This document shows, piece after piece, positions 41,733 to 53,080 of a stretch of 64,000 nt of DNA. The position numbers and the translations under genes are program-made. How positions within the stretch are numbered: the stretch's first letter is position 1; each line of letters starts with the position of its first letter. Source of the DNA: Aradus depressus (taxonomy: Eukaryota; Arthropoda; Insecta; Hemiptera; Aradidae); the NCBI GenBank assembly GCA_963662175.1, contig OY759219.1:28500908-28564907 (forward strand), read 5' to 3'. The notes under the pieces are model-generated. The model did no database searches, was not told where the DNA came from, and worked only from the letters and a program-made list of their open reading frames with translations.

Positions 41733-42260
41733 GAAAGAGTGTGATGGTGAGATTGGAGAAGGGAATCCGAATATCGCAAGTAATCAGCTTCAGATAAAAT
41801 AATATATTTCAATGTTACTCCCGGACAACACCAGGTAGCTCTCTAGTTGTGGGTCATTCCGTGTCAAGTAGTCCACTTTAAAAAAATACAATTTTTTTCC
41901 GATTTGGGACAAATCCGGTTAGCACGAGTAGGGCTGAAAACATGCTATATCATTAGATGTCCCTTTAGAAGGTATATTCTGAGAAGGGGCTTTAGTGGTT
42001 AGTGTATCTGGCTACGATTTTAAGTAATAATCAATTTAGTTATTACTCACTCCCGGGCAACGCCAGTTAAATCTGCTAGTCCTATAATTTAACGTTAGTT
42101 AAGAAGTTAAAGATCTACGATTCTCTTATTTGTTTCTGAACAAGGAAAAACTTCACATTTACTTATAATAGTGTTGTTTATTGATTATCATTGTATTTTC
42201 CTCATTTCTTAAATATTTCAAGGATTTTCACGATTCTGAGAGTTTACTAGTATTTTTACT
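41733..42260. other. No recognised gene
   Basis: Two short relics of the ACCCGGTGTTGCCCGGG repeat in reverse (41820-41850 and 42045-42075). Confidence 0.5.
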
Positions 42261-42261
42261 T

Positions 42262-42370
42262 TCTCAATACGAAGTATAGGGTAGTTGTGGAATAGGTCAG
42301 CAATTCGTTTGGGAATTTTCAATGGAATTTCAAGTTTTCCGACCCCAAATCCAAAAATGAAAACAAGCAG
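42262..42370 (+). repeat. Family G 5' end
   Basis: CAATACGAAGTATAGGG, GGAATAGGTCAGCAATTCG, GGAATTTCAAGTTTTCCGAC. Confidence 0.7.
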
Positions 42371-42644
42371 GTTCTCGGATGTGTGTGTTTCGCCCTTTGC
42401 ACCCTAAATCAGAGCAAATTACTGGGCCGCGTATTATGACTTTACAAAGATGGCATCTCTAACTAAGTGCGGCCCTTGAGGTCCACACGGCAAACTTCCC
42501 AGCATGATATCAATATCATTAATAATAATATCACAAAACTAGGCATTTTATTCAGTACAGAATTATTTATTCATTTAATTGTATTTAATCTATACATAGA
42601 TTTTTAATTGAGATGCAAATGCACATAGATGACATAGCCTATTT

Positions 42645-43155
42645 TTTTAAATTTTGTAAACTTCTACATGTAAAATTTCATGACACTCCGATAATCCGTT
42701 AATGAGGTTGAACTATTTTTATGCTCGAACTCCACTCACAGTCCCTCAGGTCAAGATTTTTGAGACGTCACACACCCTTTTTTTCAATTTGGCTTATAAG
42801 AACACTACATGTTAAATTTCATTAAAATCCAATCATCCGTTGATGGTCTAGACCTATTTTTATGCTCAATCTCCTCACAACCCCCCTTCCCCTAAAGAAT
42901 TTCATAATGCCAGATAGTCTATATCTCAATTGGCTCTTAAAAATACCACATGTGAAATTTCATCACGATCCGATTTCATCACTATCTGTTTATGAGCTAC
43001 CAGTATATTTATGCATAGGGAGCACCCACAACCCCCCCTCCCCTTAAGAATTATGAGACGTCACACACCCTATTTTTCAATTGGCTATTAAGAATATTAC
43101 ATGTGAAATGGCAATCCGACCATCCGTTAATGACCCTCTCAAAACCCCCCTCCCG
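42645..43155 (+). repeat. Degenerate tandem array, about four units of roughly 130 bp
   Basis: Each unit contains TTGGCT-TTAAGAA, ACATGTGAAATTTCAT, a GATCCGAT-ATCCGTT box and a CACAACCCCCCTCCCCT tract, often with GAGACGTCACACACCC between units. Homologous boxes suggest the array is the expanded 3' part of the CCCGGG-type repeat. Non-coding. Confidence 0.7.
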
Positions 43156-43196
43156 TAGAGTTATTATTATAGATTAAAGACTCTCTTATTTTAGGT

Positions 43197-43945
43197 CAGT
43201 GATTCTCAACCTGTGGTCCGCGGGAGGTTTTCATGTGGTCCGCGAAATATATCAGCCTTTCGGCATAATAATAAAAAAACTAAAAAATAAAAGTCTAAAA
43301 AAATAAAGCATTGGGATTTGTCTTATAAATAACAAAATTAATTAGTAGGCGGCTATTGTGGAATCGGTCTGCTGACACTGATGTAAGGAAAAACAATCTG
43401 TGGGTAATTGATCCATTTTTACCATGCAAGGATAGCAATCTATCAATTCGGGAACAAGAACAACTGATTGAGATTGCATCGGATCCTCATCTGCAATTAA
43501 TAAAATCTCAGTGTGAAAATATTGCAGACTTGGGTGCGGTTGCTTGATGAAAGTCCACTACTCAGTAAAAGGGCATTAAAACTTTTTCTCCCTTTTCATT
43601 TGACATATCTTTGTGAAACAGCGTTTTCAACATTAACTGTCATCAAGAATAAACATCGCAACCGATTATTAAATTTGAATGCTCCATTGAGATTGGCTTT
43701 GACTTCTTGGCAGCCAAATATTGAAAAACGTTCAAACGAAATGCAAGATCAAGGGAGTCATTAAGGTAAAATTTGTGTAAATATAACAATAATTAAAGAA
43801 ATAATTATAATATAGAAAGTAAATAATAAAAGTTTCAAGGTTAATGCTCATTTCTTGGATCTTTTTGCCATATTTTGCTCTTTGAGTTAATTCCATGACT
43901 GGTCCGCACATTGATCAGGTAAGGAATCTAGGTTGAGAACCACTG
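43197..43945 (+). mobile_element. 749-bp hAT element (internally deleted)
   Basis: Ends CAGTGATTCTCAACCTGTGG and its partner CTAGGTTGAGAACCACTG form the hAT-type inverted repeat. Flanking octamers TTTTAGGT and TCTTAGGC match at 6 of 8 positions, a decayed 8-bp duplication. Contains the C-terminal third of a transposase. Confidence 0.85.
43345..43764 (+). pseudogene. hAT transposase C-terminal fragment (ZBED5/FAM200-like)
   Basis: The first frame (43356-43547) encodes NLWVIDPFL and LSIREQEQLIEIASDPHLQL. After a frame change near 43530 the second frame continues WVRLLDESPLLSKRALKLFL, FHLTYLCETAFSTLTVIKNK and HRNRLLNLNAPLRLALTSWQ to a stop. These are the hAT C-terminal dimerisation motifs (LPF-TTYLCE-GFS, K-RNRL, LR-AL). 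The BED finger and the catalytic N-terminal part are missing, and the frameshift makes it non-functional. Confidence 0.88.
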
Positions 43946-44269
43946 TCTTAGGCAACTATGTGAACCTTGGTTGGCCAAATTTAGGACTCCAAACAAACAA
44001 CATAGCTCCTTCTCTTTAGATACAACTCAGTGGACAAATGGTTTCTATTGAGTTTCCACTCTCTCTATTTGCGTGACGTATCCTATTGTTTTCTATAACA
44101 AGTCAATAAAGGAGTAAACCTGAAAATTATTACCAACACCCTTTGTGGCTACTTGCGTGTTAACAAAAACATTTAAAAATTATATACTGTTCATATAATT
44201 TATTAATGTTTGTAAATAATGGGGGTCGTGATATGACGCCCGAGAAAGACATTTTTTTAATTTAAAAAA

Positions 44270-44700
44270 GTCGCCGGTGAATCACCCAACATGAATTAAT
44301 TACGCTTTTCTTGTCCCTTTAAATCCAAGTGCCGTTTTTCTTAATAAAAACTAAATTTTTGGCTTACATAGTTGCTTCCGAATTCTCATAATAAATTTTG
44401 TGACGATACATTCATTACATCGGCAGTTATTAGGGAGTTGAGCCACTTCTCTCTTGATTCCTCCCTTCGGCCGATTTCACTGAAAATTGTATCGTTCTTA
44501 TGGGATCAAAGAAGGATGCTTCAACAAAAATGCAGATATAAAAAATGTATTGACGCTATATTCAGTCTAAGGATTCAAAAAGCCACTGTATAAGTTAAGT
44601 ATTGATTTTGAGAGAATTCAAGGGTGGGAAAACATGAATTTTTCATAGAATTTTTGACTGGTTACGTAACCTCGTAACTGCGTGTAGCTAGGGAAATTGC
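44270..44700 (-). repeat. Family G dispersed repeat, reverse orientation
   Basis: GCCGGTGAATCACCC, GACGATACATTCATTACATC, GGCCGATTTCACTGAAAATT, then AGAATTTTTGACTGGTTACG. Confidence 0.65.
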
Positions 44701-44892
44701 GTTTAAGAAAAACTGCCTGATCTAAAGTACAGTAGATTACATCTATCTTTAGTTTAATTAATTTATTTGATTTTCCTGGCTTATCTGAAAGAGGGTATAT
44801 TTTTTTATATTTTTCATTACTTATTGACTCTATTGGGTCTTATGATAACAATAATCACCAATTTTATGACGTCCATTAGTTTAATTTTCTAG

Positions 44893-45235
44893 GTTAGGTT
44901 TTATAACTCATGCCCGAGCGTTAACTACGAGGTCATATCGCCTACTACCAGAGCGCTCTTTCGTCACTCTGGTGGACATGAGACCGACTCTACTGTGGGA
45001 GTCCTAAATTTTGCCTACCCTAGATCTTTATTCACGTAGGGTAGGGGTCTTTAACGAGTACCTGACCACGTATAGGCTTTCGACCATCGCTTAACGTCCC
45101 ATCCGAAGGACGGCGTGCTTAAGTTGATTTTACCTTCCAGACAAAATAAACTTAGTGCCTCGGTCGGGTTACGAACCCACGTTCTTGAGCTCGAAAGACA
45201 AACACGCATACCACTGAGCTACCGGCGCCCTCTTT
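44893..45235 (-). repeat. tRNA-derived SINE, full length
   Basis: Reverse copy from TTAGGTTTTATAACTCATGC to GAGCTACCGGCGCCCTC. All body boxes are present. Confidence 0.92.
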
Positions 45236-45303
45236 AATTTTCTATATGAGGGATATTTCAAAAATGCTATGAAAGGTATGACAATAATAGAACATCTATA
45301 GAA

Positions 45304-45396
45304 GGTGCCGGTAGCTCAGTGGAATGCATGCTTGCTTACTGAGCTCAAGATCGTGCGTTCGATACCCGGCTGAAGCCTTGGATTTTTCTGTTCCCC
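45304..45396 (+). repeat. tRNA-derived SINE, head only
   Basis: GTGCCGGTAGCTCAGTGG, GAGCTCAAGATCGTGCG and TTCGATACCCGGC, then unrelated sequence. Opposite in orientation to its neighbour at 44893-45235. Confidence 0.8.
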
Positions 45397-46340
45397 ATGT
45401 GAATCACAACTTTCTTATATCTACAATTTAATGAAATATTGTAATCGTACAAAAATTCCATTTCGAAGTTTTAACAGAAATTCATGTTTCAATTTAGTTT
45501 TTATAAAAAATTATAAAAATGAAGAAACCACGCTTACTGATCCTTCTCTCTCCCACTTCTCAAAATGTTTTCATTTCACATCATATTATTTATTTATTGA
45601 AGAATTTTACATTTTATCTTATTTCTGTGGTCACAGGGAATAAATTGGTAAGTCTAAATTCGTAACTTTTCAGGGCATCACTTTTTTATTTTTTGCATTA
45701 ATCGTGTAAATCCAGTTTCTGGAAAAAATAAATTATGTTAGCATCATTATTATTCATATACCTACTAAATCTATAGGAGTGAATGAAAATGAATATTGTT
45801 AATCCTTTCTTGAATTTTCCCTTAGTTATCTAATAATTCCTCATCACTTAACTAATTATTAACCACACTTACCTAATTTTTATACACACTTACCTAATTA
45901 TTAACCATTCTTTTTGAAATACTCGTGAATGATGCCTCTCTAAAGTTGAGCAAGTTGATTTAACTTTATACGTTATACGATTATACTTGATACTTCCCTA
46001 TAACTAAAAAAGTGGATGTTTTCTATTCTCCGAGGACAATTAGAATGCAATAGAAATTTAATTCCAATGCATTTTAATGCTTAAATTGAGTAACCAATTA
46101 CTAACAAATCTAGCTATTTGTTATGTTTAAAGCGTGTTTTGGTTGGAATTTTGCAATTCAAACAGGTAACCACAAGATTGCATTATTTAGAAATTCAAAT
46201 TTCCTGGTGGGTCTTTAATTAAGACAAAACATGGGATTGAATATCAATTAGCCACTTAAAAAAATAACAGAAAAAATTAACTAATTCAATAGGTACATAA
46301 AACATTTCACTAAAATTGTTTTAATTCTGCAGGTTTTTAC
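45397..46340. other. No recognised gene
   Basis: AT-rich. TACCTAATT-TTA-ACAC recurs three times near 45850-45910 as a minor tandem motif. Confidence 0.55.
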
Positions 46341-46344
46341 TTCC

Positions 46345-46412
46345 TCAGCTACACGAAGTAAAGGGTAAGTTATGTAATCGGTCGAAAATTGGAAGCGGAG
46401 TTTTCAAAAGTT
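46345..46412 (+). repeat. Family G 5' end
   Basis: CAGCTACACGAAGTAAAGGG, AAGTTATGTAATCGGTCG, AAAATTGGAAGCGGAG. It is interrupted by the LINE fragment and resumes at 47214. Confidence 0.65.
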
Positions 46413-46429
46413 GTCTGTCCTATACTTAC

Positions 46430-47213
46430 TTACTCCGTTGGCGACGAACCCTGAAGATCCTTAGCCGCCCACACTAGCCTTCTCCATCGCGATCTGTCGT
46501 GCGCCACCGCTCGCCAGGTCACCACGCATCCTTCTTCACCAGGTCAGTCCACCTCAGCCGTGGTCTTCCTCGTGATGTGGCTCCTTGGACCTGAGCGTCC
46601 ATGATGCGTCCTATGGCTGTCTGCTGTCCGCTTCTCACCACGTGTCCAGCCCATCTTAAGCGCCGTGATTTCATATCTGCAACTACGGTCGGGTGTTGCC
46701 AGAAGATGTCCCTCAGCTCCCTGTTGGTTCTCATCCTCCACTCTTGGGTTTCTCTACCCTTGACCGGATCTGCTATTTTCCTCAGCACTTTATTTTCAAA
46801 CGTCTGGAAACGTTTCTCCAGATGTGCGGTCAGGGTCCAGGTTTCACACCCATAGATCAGAACGGGCTTTACCATGGAGCTGTAGATCCTATACTTCAGG
46901 TTCCTTGACAAGGCTCTGGACCGTAGCAGCTTGATGACAGAGAAATACGCTCTTTGGGCCTGCAGAAGTCTTCTGTCCACTTCCTCCAGCATCGAGTTGA
47001 TGCTAGTTACCGTGGACCCGAGATACATGAAGTTCTCAACTCTTGGGAAGGAGAAGGTCCCCACATTTAATTCCTGCTCCAGATGGATATTCTTACTGAC
47101 TATAAGGTAGTCGCTCTTGTCGACATTAACTTCCAACCCGACTCTGCAGCTGTGCTTAAGTAGTTTGCCCGTCTTACTTTTAACTTCTTCTATAAAGATA
47201 GCAACTATCAATT
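46430..47213 (-). pseudogene. RTE-like LINE, RT C-terminal fragment
   Basis: A 230-residue open minus-strand frame encodes KSDYLIVSKN, NFMYLGSTVTSINSMLEEVD, RIYSSMVKPVLIYGCETWTL, FENKVLRKIADPVKGRETQE, RLRWAGHVVRSGQQTAIGRI and GRPRLRWTDLVKKDAW, all in the order seen at the C-terminus of RTE-type LINE reverse transcriptases. A one-base shift at about 46522 hides the natural end (AHDRSRWRRLVWAAKDLQGS and a stop at 46430). The catalytic RT motifs lie beyond the 5' truncation. It is GC-richer than its surroundings, which is consistent with a relatively recent insertion into family G. Confidence 0.9.
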
Positions 47214-47370
47214 TTTCGTGAAATCGGATGAAGGGAAGAGGTTGGGGAGCAGAGAATGAGGTCAGAAGCCAGAATTAATTATTGAATTTCAGCTCCATAC
47301 CTACCAGTCGATTGGCTTTGAAAGGAGAGCGAAAACGTAATGTTGAATACATTTTTGCGTCGACATAGTG
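47214..47370 (+). repeat. Family G continuation after the LINE insertion
   Basis: GTGAAATCGGATGAAGGG, CAGTCGATTGGCTTTGAAAG, GAGAGCGAAAACGTAATG. Confidence 0.6.
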
Positions 47371-48190
47371 GAAAAACTATCCTCTTTATTCTTCTTTATG
47401 GGATAACTGGAAACTAACCTTTTAGCTCAACTCCTAAACTGTGAAACATAGAAAAGTCGATAGTCGGCGACAGTTCTATGGTTCATTAATAACATGAGTG
47501 CGGATGTAAGCGAGCGTGGAAAAAAAACAAAGCTGGCCCAGAATAGAGGGTTGGCAGAGTGGGCGTGGTCATCCCGATCATTCCAGGAAATCAACACATT
47601 CTCTTATTTTGTGTAAAGGATTACGACGAATCTATTTATCATACCGCTAACGTACAATATATCATTCTTTTCAGAGAGAAGTTAACTAGCTGCCTTTTTT
47701 TGATAAATAATTTTTTCCCGATTTTCTGCCATTTGCATAATGAATTTTTTCAAAAATATTAATGACTTTCCAGACTTCCAAAATTGATACTGTAACAAAA
47801 AATTTGATTTTAAATTAAATATTTTGAATTTTGAGAGGGTATGCTAGTAATATTTAGGTCTGCGCTTGCGCATCACTGTCACATGATCATTATCTTCCCC
47901 TCCTCCTAAATGATTGCTCTCTATGATCATTTTGATTGTTTCTGATTAAGTGTATCAGAGATGGTGAGGTCCACTGATCGATTTGACATGGAATGGTCGA
48001 TAGGTTTTCATCTACTTTAAAGTATTTATTTAGATCGATATTTAATATCTTACTTGAAAGTGACAATCAGTATTGTACCAAAGTAACTGCCATTGGATAA
48101 TTACTTTATAATGACAGGTGGCGTTCAATTTCTCCAGCAAATAATCATTCGATGTAGACATTTGGATGTATTAAATTAGAATACTCTTCA
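47371..48190. other. No recognised gene
   Basis: No coding frame or repeat family recognised. Confidence 0.5.
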
Positions 48191-48225
48191 TTGGATAAAT
48201 GCGTAGTAGGGGGCGCAAGTGGGGG

Positions 48226-48342
48226 CAAAATAGTCCTGGTGGGGTGGGAGGGGGGGGGGGGGGGGTGCCAGGCGCTATGAACAAGGCAAAATAGCCCTGG
48301 TGGGGTTGGAGGGGGGTGCCAGGCGCTATGAACCAGGCAAAA
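48226..48342 (+). repeat. Two tandem units of about 60 bp with long G-runs
   Basis: Both units contain GGCAAAATAG-CCTGGTGGGG, a G-run, and TGCCAGGCGCTATGAAC. The first unit has an uninterrupted run of about 14 G. Potential G-quadruplex. Confidence 0.85.
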
Positions 48343-48344
48343 GA

Positions 48345-48700
48345 CTTATAAAAAAAAATCGGTGAATCACCTACAATGTCTACTTCCCCGAGCATGAATT
48401 AGCCAATTATTTTTCGTTCCCCTTCAAAACCAACCATTTGGGCTAAAACTATATAGTTGATTAACATAGTGACTTTTCAATCCTAAATTTTTTGTCGATA
48501 CATTCATTACATCGGCAGTTATTAATGCTCTTAAGTTGAGTCCCCCTCTAATCCACGCGTTCTCAGTAGGCGACATTGCTGAAAATAAATATATGGTTTT
48601 GAATTTAAATATAAAATTTCATGTCGATACATTCATTACACCGGTATTTATTGGATTTTTTTGTGTTAAGCCCTTGTGTTAAAAGCCAATTGACAGCCCT
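48345..48700 (-). repeat. Family G dispersed repeat, reverse orientation
   Basis: TCGGTGAATCACC, CTACTTCCCCGAGCATGAAT, CGATACATTCATTACATCGG (twice with variation). Confidence 0.7.
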
Positions 48701-49210
48701 ATGGGAAAGTCCCATGCAGGTCCAACCTGCTGACATTTTATGTTGAACAATTGAGCCGAAAAGGAAAAGGAAAAATATCAATCAACAATTTCCGTTTTTT
48801 TTTTTTTGTTTCTTTTTGAACAAGTATCAAAAACAAAGACAACAAAAAGCGGGAATGGAAAGGGCGCAAACAGAAAAAAACATACAGAGAGAAAAGAGAC
48901 AAAAAAGAGTGTGGATAAGCGGATTGGGAGATAAAGTTTTTATTTGTGAGAGAGGGCTTGTGATGGTTGAATTTTGCGCCTGGTTCCATTTCACCGCCCA
49001 CCACACACTGGTTAGGGGACCTAACAAGGCACATATCGATACGCAGGGATGTAGGGGGGGTGGAGGGGAGTTCCAGGGGGTCTAGACCTCCTCGGAGAAT
49101 CATCTTGACTTGCCTCACAGGGGGAAGAGAGTTAAATAATCTCTTATATAACTAAGAATAATGAACAACATATTGCAGACGCGGGTCCAATGGAAAGTAT
49201 TATTCTTATT
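48701..49210. other. No recognised gene
   Basis: Overlapping open frames occur on both strands around 48738-49118, with purine/pyrimidine-biased composition and no domain that I recognise. I do not call them genes. Confidence 0.5.
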
Positions 49211-49450
49211 AGATGTTTGCTAGCGACTGTAGAATTCAAAATTCTGGGGGTATTGTATTATTCACCGAGTTTATTTATAGATTAATTTCAATGTGTGTCT
49301 ATTTATTCTTCATTATGTATTATTTCATTTTTGGTTAGTGTCACTTCTGTCGAAAATTCTTCATTTAATTAATAACTTAAATTATGTTACTATTTATATA
49401 ATTATTGAGTTTTTTGTTTTTGTTTTTTTTTTCGTAACATAGTAAAATAT

Positions 49451-50788
49451 CGTCACCTCTAAGATAAAAGGCTTTAACCCTCAATTTGTAAATTTTACAG
49501 GAACAACAATTTTTTGTTTTCTTAATTATTTTTTTATCTAGGAAGCTACATTAATTTTTTTTTGTAAACGTTTCATTTTTTTGTCATATTGTGTAAAAAT
49601 ATATTGCATTGGGATTTTATATCAATTACCACATTTAAAAAAACGTAAAAATTGTGGGTTACAGGCTTTTACCTCTGACACTTGCGGGGAAAATAGAAAG
49701 TAACCCTCAATTCTTGAATAATTGTTTTATTACTACCTTATTAGCAGTTCATTAAACTTTTTGTAAAACCATGTAAATATTAATTATAAAATAATTAGGT
49801 TTTATGTTTTATAGAAATACAAAAAAAAAATTCTTTTTTTGAAAACCAACAAATTTTTTAGACATTATCAGAAAAAACAAAATTAAAATTTCAGTCATCT
49901 TGTTCTTCTTCATCAGTTTCGTTTAAACAATCCCTGGTATCATTTGTCTTTGGCAGTTCACGATATTCTTGATGATATCGTCTGTGAATTATTTCCTTTG
50001 AACACAATTTGTACTTGTTTACAAGTCTTTGTACTCGTTTACTGAAATAGGAAGCCGTTTGGAGTATGCGGCTTTTAACACAACAATTTCTCCTGATCGT
50101 CTTCTTTTCTCCATAAATCTCAGGTGGGCAGGTGATACATTTTCATCGAAGCTGTCAAATAACTCGACAACGACATTATTTTTATAGAACTTTAATCCAC
50201 AAATTTCTCTTATTTTAATTGTCCTCTCCTCCTCACTTTTGGTTTTTGTATTAGGTAATTCATTTTCCTGGTATTCTTTCCAATTCTGAAATGATTTGTA
50301 TGTCTGAACATCTACATTATAAGGTCTTGGATTTAATCTATTGTTTGTTATCAGCGTTGCCCATTTTGAGGGAGCCCAAATCGTTTTGTTTCGACAATTA
50401 TTTTCTATGCATGAATGCATAGAGTCCACCATCATATATGTATGAATTTTTTACCAAATTTGTTGGTTACAACAAAACTTTCAAAAATACACACGGAAGT
50501 AAAACGTTGTAACGCACACTAATCGAGGGATACATCTGGCGCTGTCATTGACATTTAGGAAGGTAAAACGTCGTAACCCTCCACCATGAGGCTTACTGCA
50601 TTTTACCTCCATGCATTTCTAGAGGTGGAGGGTTACAAAACTAATAAATTGCCTTTATTTCATTAAATATTATTTGGAGGGCTACAGCGTTTTACCTACA
50701 TGAAACTGGGACCTTAAATTAACTGTTTTCAACAAAAAGTGAAATCCGAATATTTTGAGGGTTACAGCCTTTTACCTCAGAGGTGACG
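49451..50788. mobile_element. 1338-bp inverted-repeat transposon of unfamiliar type
   Basis: The ends CGTCACCTCTAAGATAAAAG and the complement of TTTTACCTCAGAGGTGACG are inverted repeats of about 34 bp. It is flanked by ATAT on both sides (49447-49450 and 50789-50792). The paralogous repeat at 5833-7100 has the single uninterrupted AAAATATCTG, proving the insertion and the 4-bp duplication. Internal copies of GAGGGTTAC-GC and CTTTTACCTC recur (near 49480, 49660, 50570, 50620, 50680) as subterminal repeats. It carries one decayed gene on the minus strand. Confidence 0.85.
49891..50460 (-). pseudogene. C-terminal part of a transposon-associated protein of unknown function
   Basis: The minus strand encodes HTYMMVDSMHSCIENNCRNK, IWAPSKWATLITNNR, EICGLKFYKN and KRLPISVNEYK. 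A frame change near 50040 is then followed by RLVNKYKLCSKEIIHRRYHQ, EYRELPKTND and an acidic end (ETDEEEQDD, stop at 49891). The VDSMHS-IE followed by a W-P-W-like and late I--KK-L-LP-S pattern resembles the C-terminus of uncharacterised insect and cnidarian proteins that I associate with transposons (possibly the DUF7869 type). That assignment is from memory and uncertain. The N-terminal part is missing. Confidence 0.6.
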
Positions 50789-51139
50789 ATATCTTGCAGC
50801 CAGTAGGTAGTTTTCTACAAATTTAAGTCCCGTTAACTGGGGTTTTCCCCGGATTTATTATCTGTTGCCCTCTACCCTTCTGTATCCTTAGTTGAACGTA
50901 AGACTTCACAGTCTTCATGCCTTCTCCTCAACCATCTATATTCATAGTAAGTTTTCTTGTTGTTCATCAATGTGTATATGTATGTGTATGTATATGGATG
51001 TATAGTTATATATATATATGTATTTATGTGGATATATGTATGTTGTGAGTGTATATTTATGTACCTATATATAATTTTAATCGATCACTCATTATATTTT
51101 TCCAATCTTGATTCCCCCATGTTTGTCTTGTTTTTGTTA

Positions 51140-51178
51140 GGCCCTGATGATGATATGAAATATATCGAAACGTTGGCA
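51140..51178 (+). ncRNA. Hammerhead-ribozyme-like motif (family B)
   Basis: Same structure as 7004-7043: GGCC, CTGATGA (51144-51150), T, GATAT/ATATC, GAAA (51167-51170), ACGT, T, GGC. Confidence 0.6.
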
Positions 51179-51311
51179 TTTGAATAGTGTTTTCATCATT
51201 GACTGACCCTCAATACCCCCAGAATTTTATTATTATTATTTTTTTTGGTGGGAATAGTAGTTTTACGAAGGGGGTGGGACGGGGCAGGGAGGTAGAACAA
51301 GCTTCTTAAAA

Positions 51312-51510
51312 TAACGCAAGGTGGCAACACTGATGAGCAATTAACGTAACAAAAGGCGGATAAACCGATGAACACATAACCTAACGCAAGGTGTCAACAC
51401 TGATGAGCAATTAACGTAACGAAAGGCGGATAAACCGATGAACACTTAACCTAACGCAAGGTGACCACACTGATCAGCAATTAACGGAACGAAAGGCGGC
51501 AAACCGACGA
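51312..51510 (+). repeat. Tandem repeat, 70-bp period, 2.8 units
   Basis: TAACGCAAGGTG recurs at 51312, 51382 and 51452, exactly 70 bp apart. Each unit continues with CACTGATGAGCAATTAACG and GGCGGATAAACCGATGAAC. Confidence 0.95.
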
Positions 51511-52039
51511 TTCAATAATTGGTTCTTCAGTTTTTAAAAAAGAAATTTAAATTTATAAATTAAAAGCATTAAAAATTTAATTATCAAATTAAAATTCATA
51601 AAAAAATTATTATAAATAACTTCAGAACAAAATCCCACCCGGAAAATAAATCCTTGGTTATATAAATATTCCATAGTCCTTTCTTCCAGGAAAATTCTGA
51701 AATATAATATTGTTAGTTAAAAAAGTGTATATATAAAGTGAATAATATTATAAATGAAACTTCATCTATTTTGTTTCCTTAATATATCTTTAAAAAAATA
51801 CAAAAATTCACAAATCAGATATTTTTTTTGCAGACAATTTCGATACTTATTTTTTAGAGTTTCGTAATTCGAGAGACTTCAAACTCTATTAAGAATAACT
51901 AGGAGAGGGTTTCTTGTTAGAGACTTCATTCAATCGAGCCTAAAAAAAAAAAAAAAAAAAAACGCTCTAGAGGAATTTTGTATAGTGTACAGCCGGGAAA
52001 CCGCGGAATGTTTATTATTTGATAAACGATACTGATGTA
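51511..52039. other. No recognised gene
   Basis: AT-rich, with an A-run at 51942-51961. Confidence 0.55.
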
Positions 52040-52510
52040 TGAAATTCCTTGCTTTGTCGATTTTTCGACGGAATTTCATGTTTTCCGACCTCCTGATTAC
52101 AAAAAAAAAAAAAAAAAAAATCTTAGTGAACAGAATAACTCTCGATAGAATGGATGTATCGATACGAAATTTTATATGTGTATCCAGTACCATTTAAGGA
52201 GGACAATTTCCAAGTCAATTTCCAGTCAAATTGGTCAAGAAGGAGGTTATTTGGTGGGAGACTTAACAAAAAAAATTATATTAACTGCCGTTGTAATGAA
52301 TATATTGACAAGAATTTTTATAGGTTAATTGAATGCCATAAGAACGACACCTGGGTAAAGAGGAGGTTTCAGTTCGAAAATCGCAACATCTGCCGATGCA
52401 TGTGTCGAAAATTTAGGATAATATTGAGTTTCAGCCCAATTGATTGATTGGATTTGAAGGTTGAGCGAAAACGTAAATGATTAATTCACTCTGGGGAAGT
52501 ACATACCTGG
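52040..52510 (+). repeat. Family G dispersed repeat
   Basis: CGGAATTTCATGTTTTCCGA, ATAACTCTCGATAGAATGG, ATGTATCGATACGAAATTTT, then CTCTGGGGAAGTACATACC. The ORF-like stretches inside it are not real genes. Confidence 0.7.
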
Positions 52511-53060
52511 TGGTTAACTCTTTTATAATAATAATTTATTTTGAAAGAAAAAGTTGTGAGGAATTTTTTCCATTTTGTTGGAAAGATAAACTTTTAAATC
52601 AGTTTAACAAATTTGAATTTTCGAGATGTGAATTGAGAATGAGGAATGTATTGTGGTGGGTCTAGATGGTGAATTTATTTAAGATACAGTTCGTTAGCTT
52701 AGGATTGGGTTTGAAGATCTGTAGCAGAACTGCTGACTCGTTGGCTCAATTCACTCACCCGTTGTTCTCAGATTCCAATTAACGTTAATAACCCGCTCAG
52801 TGTCAGTTTGTCTTCCGAACCGACAGACAGACAGAAAATAATAATTGTTCTTCACTCACAACTTATAACAATTAATTTCCTATGAAACCCCAAAATCTTC
52901 TTCAAAGGAATTAGCTATAAAATTGTCGTTTTTTAAAAAGTTCTCTAAATATTTTCTCAGCTTGACTTACGTAATGGCTTCTGAATTCTCATAATACAAT
53001 TTGTTTTGATACATTCGTTATATCGGCAGTAATAGGCTCGTTGACAATTTTTGAGAAACT
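52511..53060. other. No gene; short family G relic in reverse at about 52960-53035
   Basis: GACTTACGTAATGGCTTCTG and ATACATTCGTTATATCGGC mark a reverse family G piece. Nothing else recognised. Confidence 0.5.
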
Positions 53061-53080
53061 GGTTGATATATTACCTTAAC

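Larger units (their letters stand above)
49211..51225 (+). mobile_element. Penelope-like non-autonomous element, copy 2 (interrupted by a TIR transposon)
   Basis: Homologous to 5833-7100 outside the inserts of each copy. Ends AATTCTGGGGGTATTG and CAATACCCCCAGAATT. The right end carries the hammerhead-like motif at 51140-51178. Confidence 0.62.

Noticed and set aside
48738..49118. 126-codon minus-strand protein
   Set aside because: Overlapping frames on both strands, low-complexity Phe/Leu and Lys runs, and no recognisable domain.
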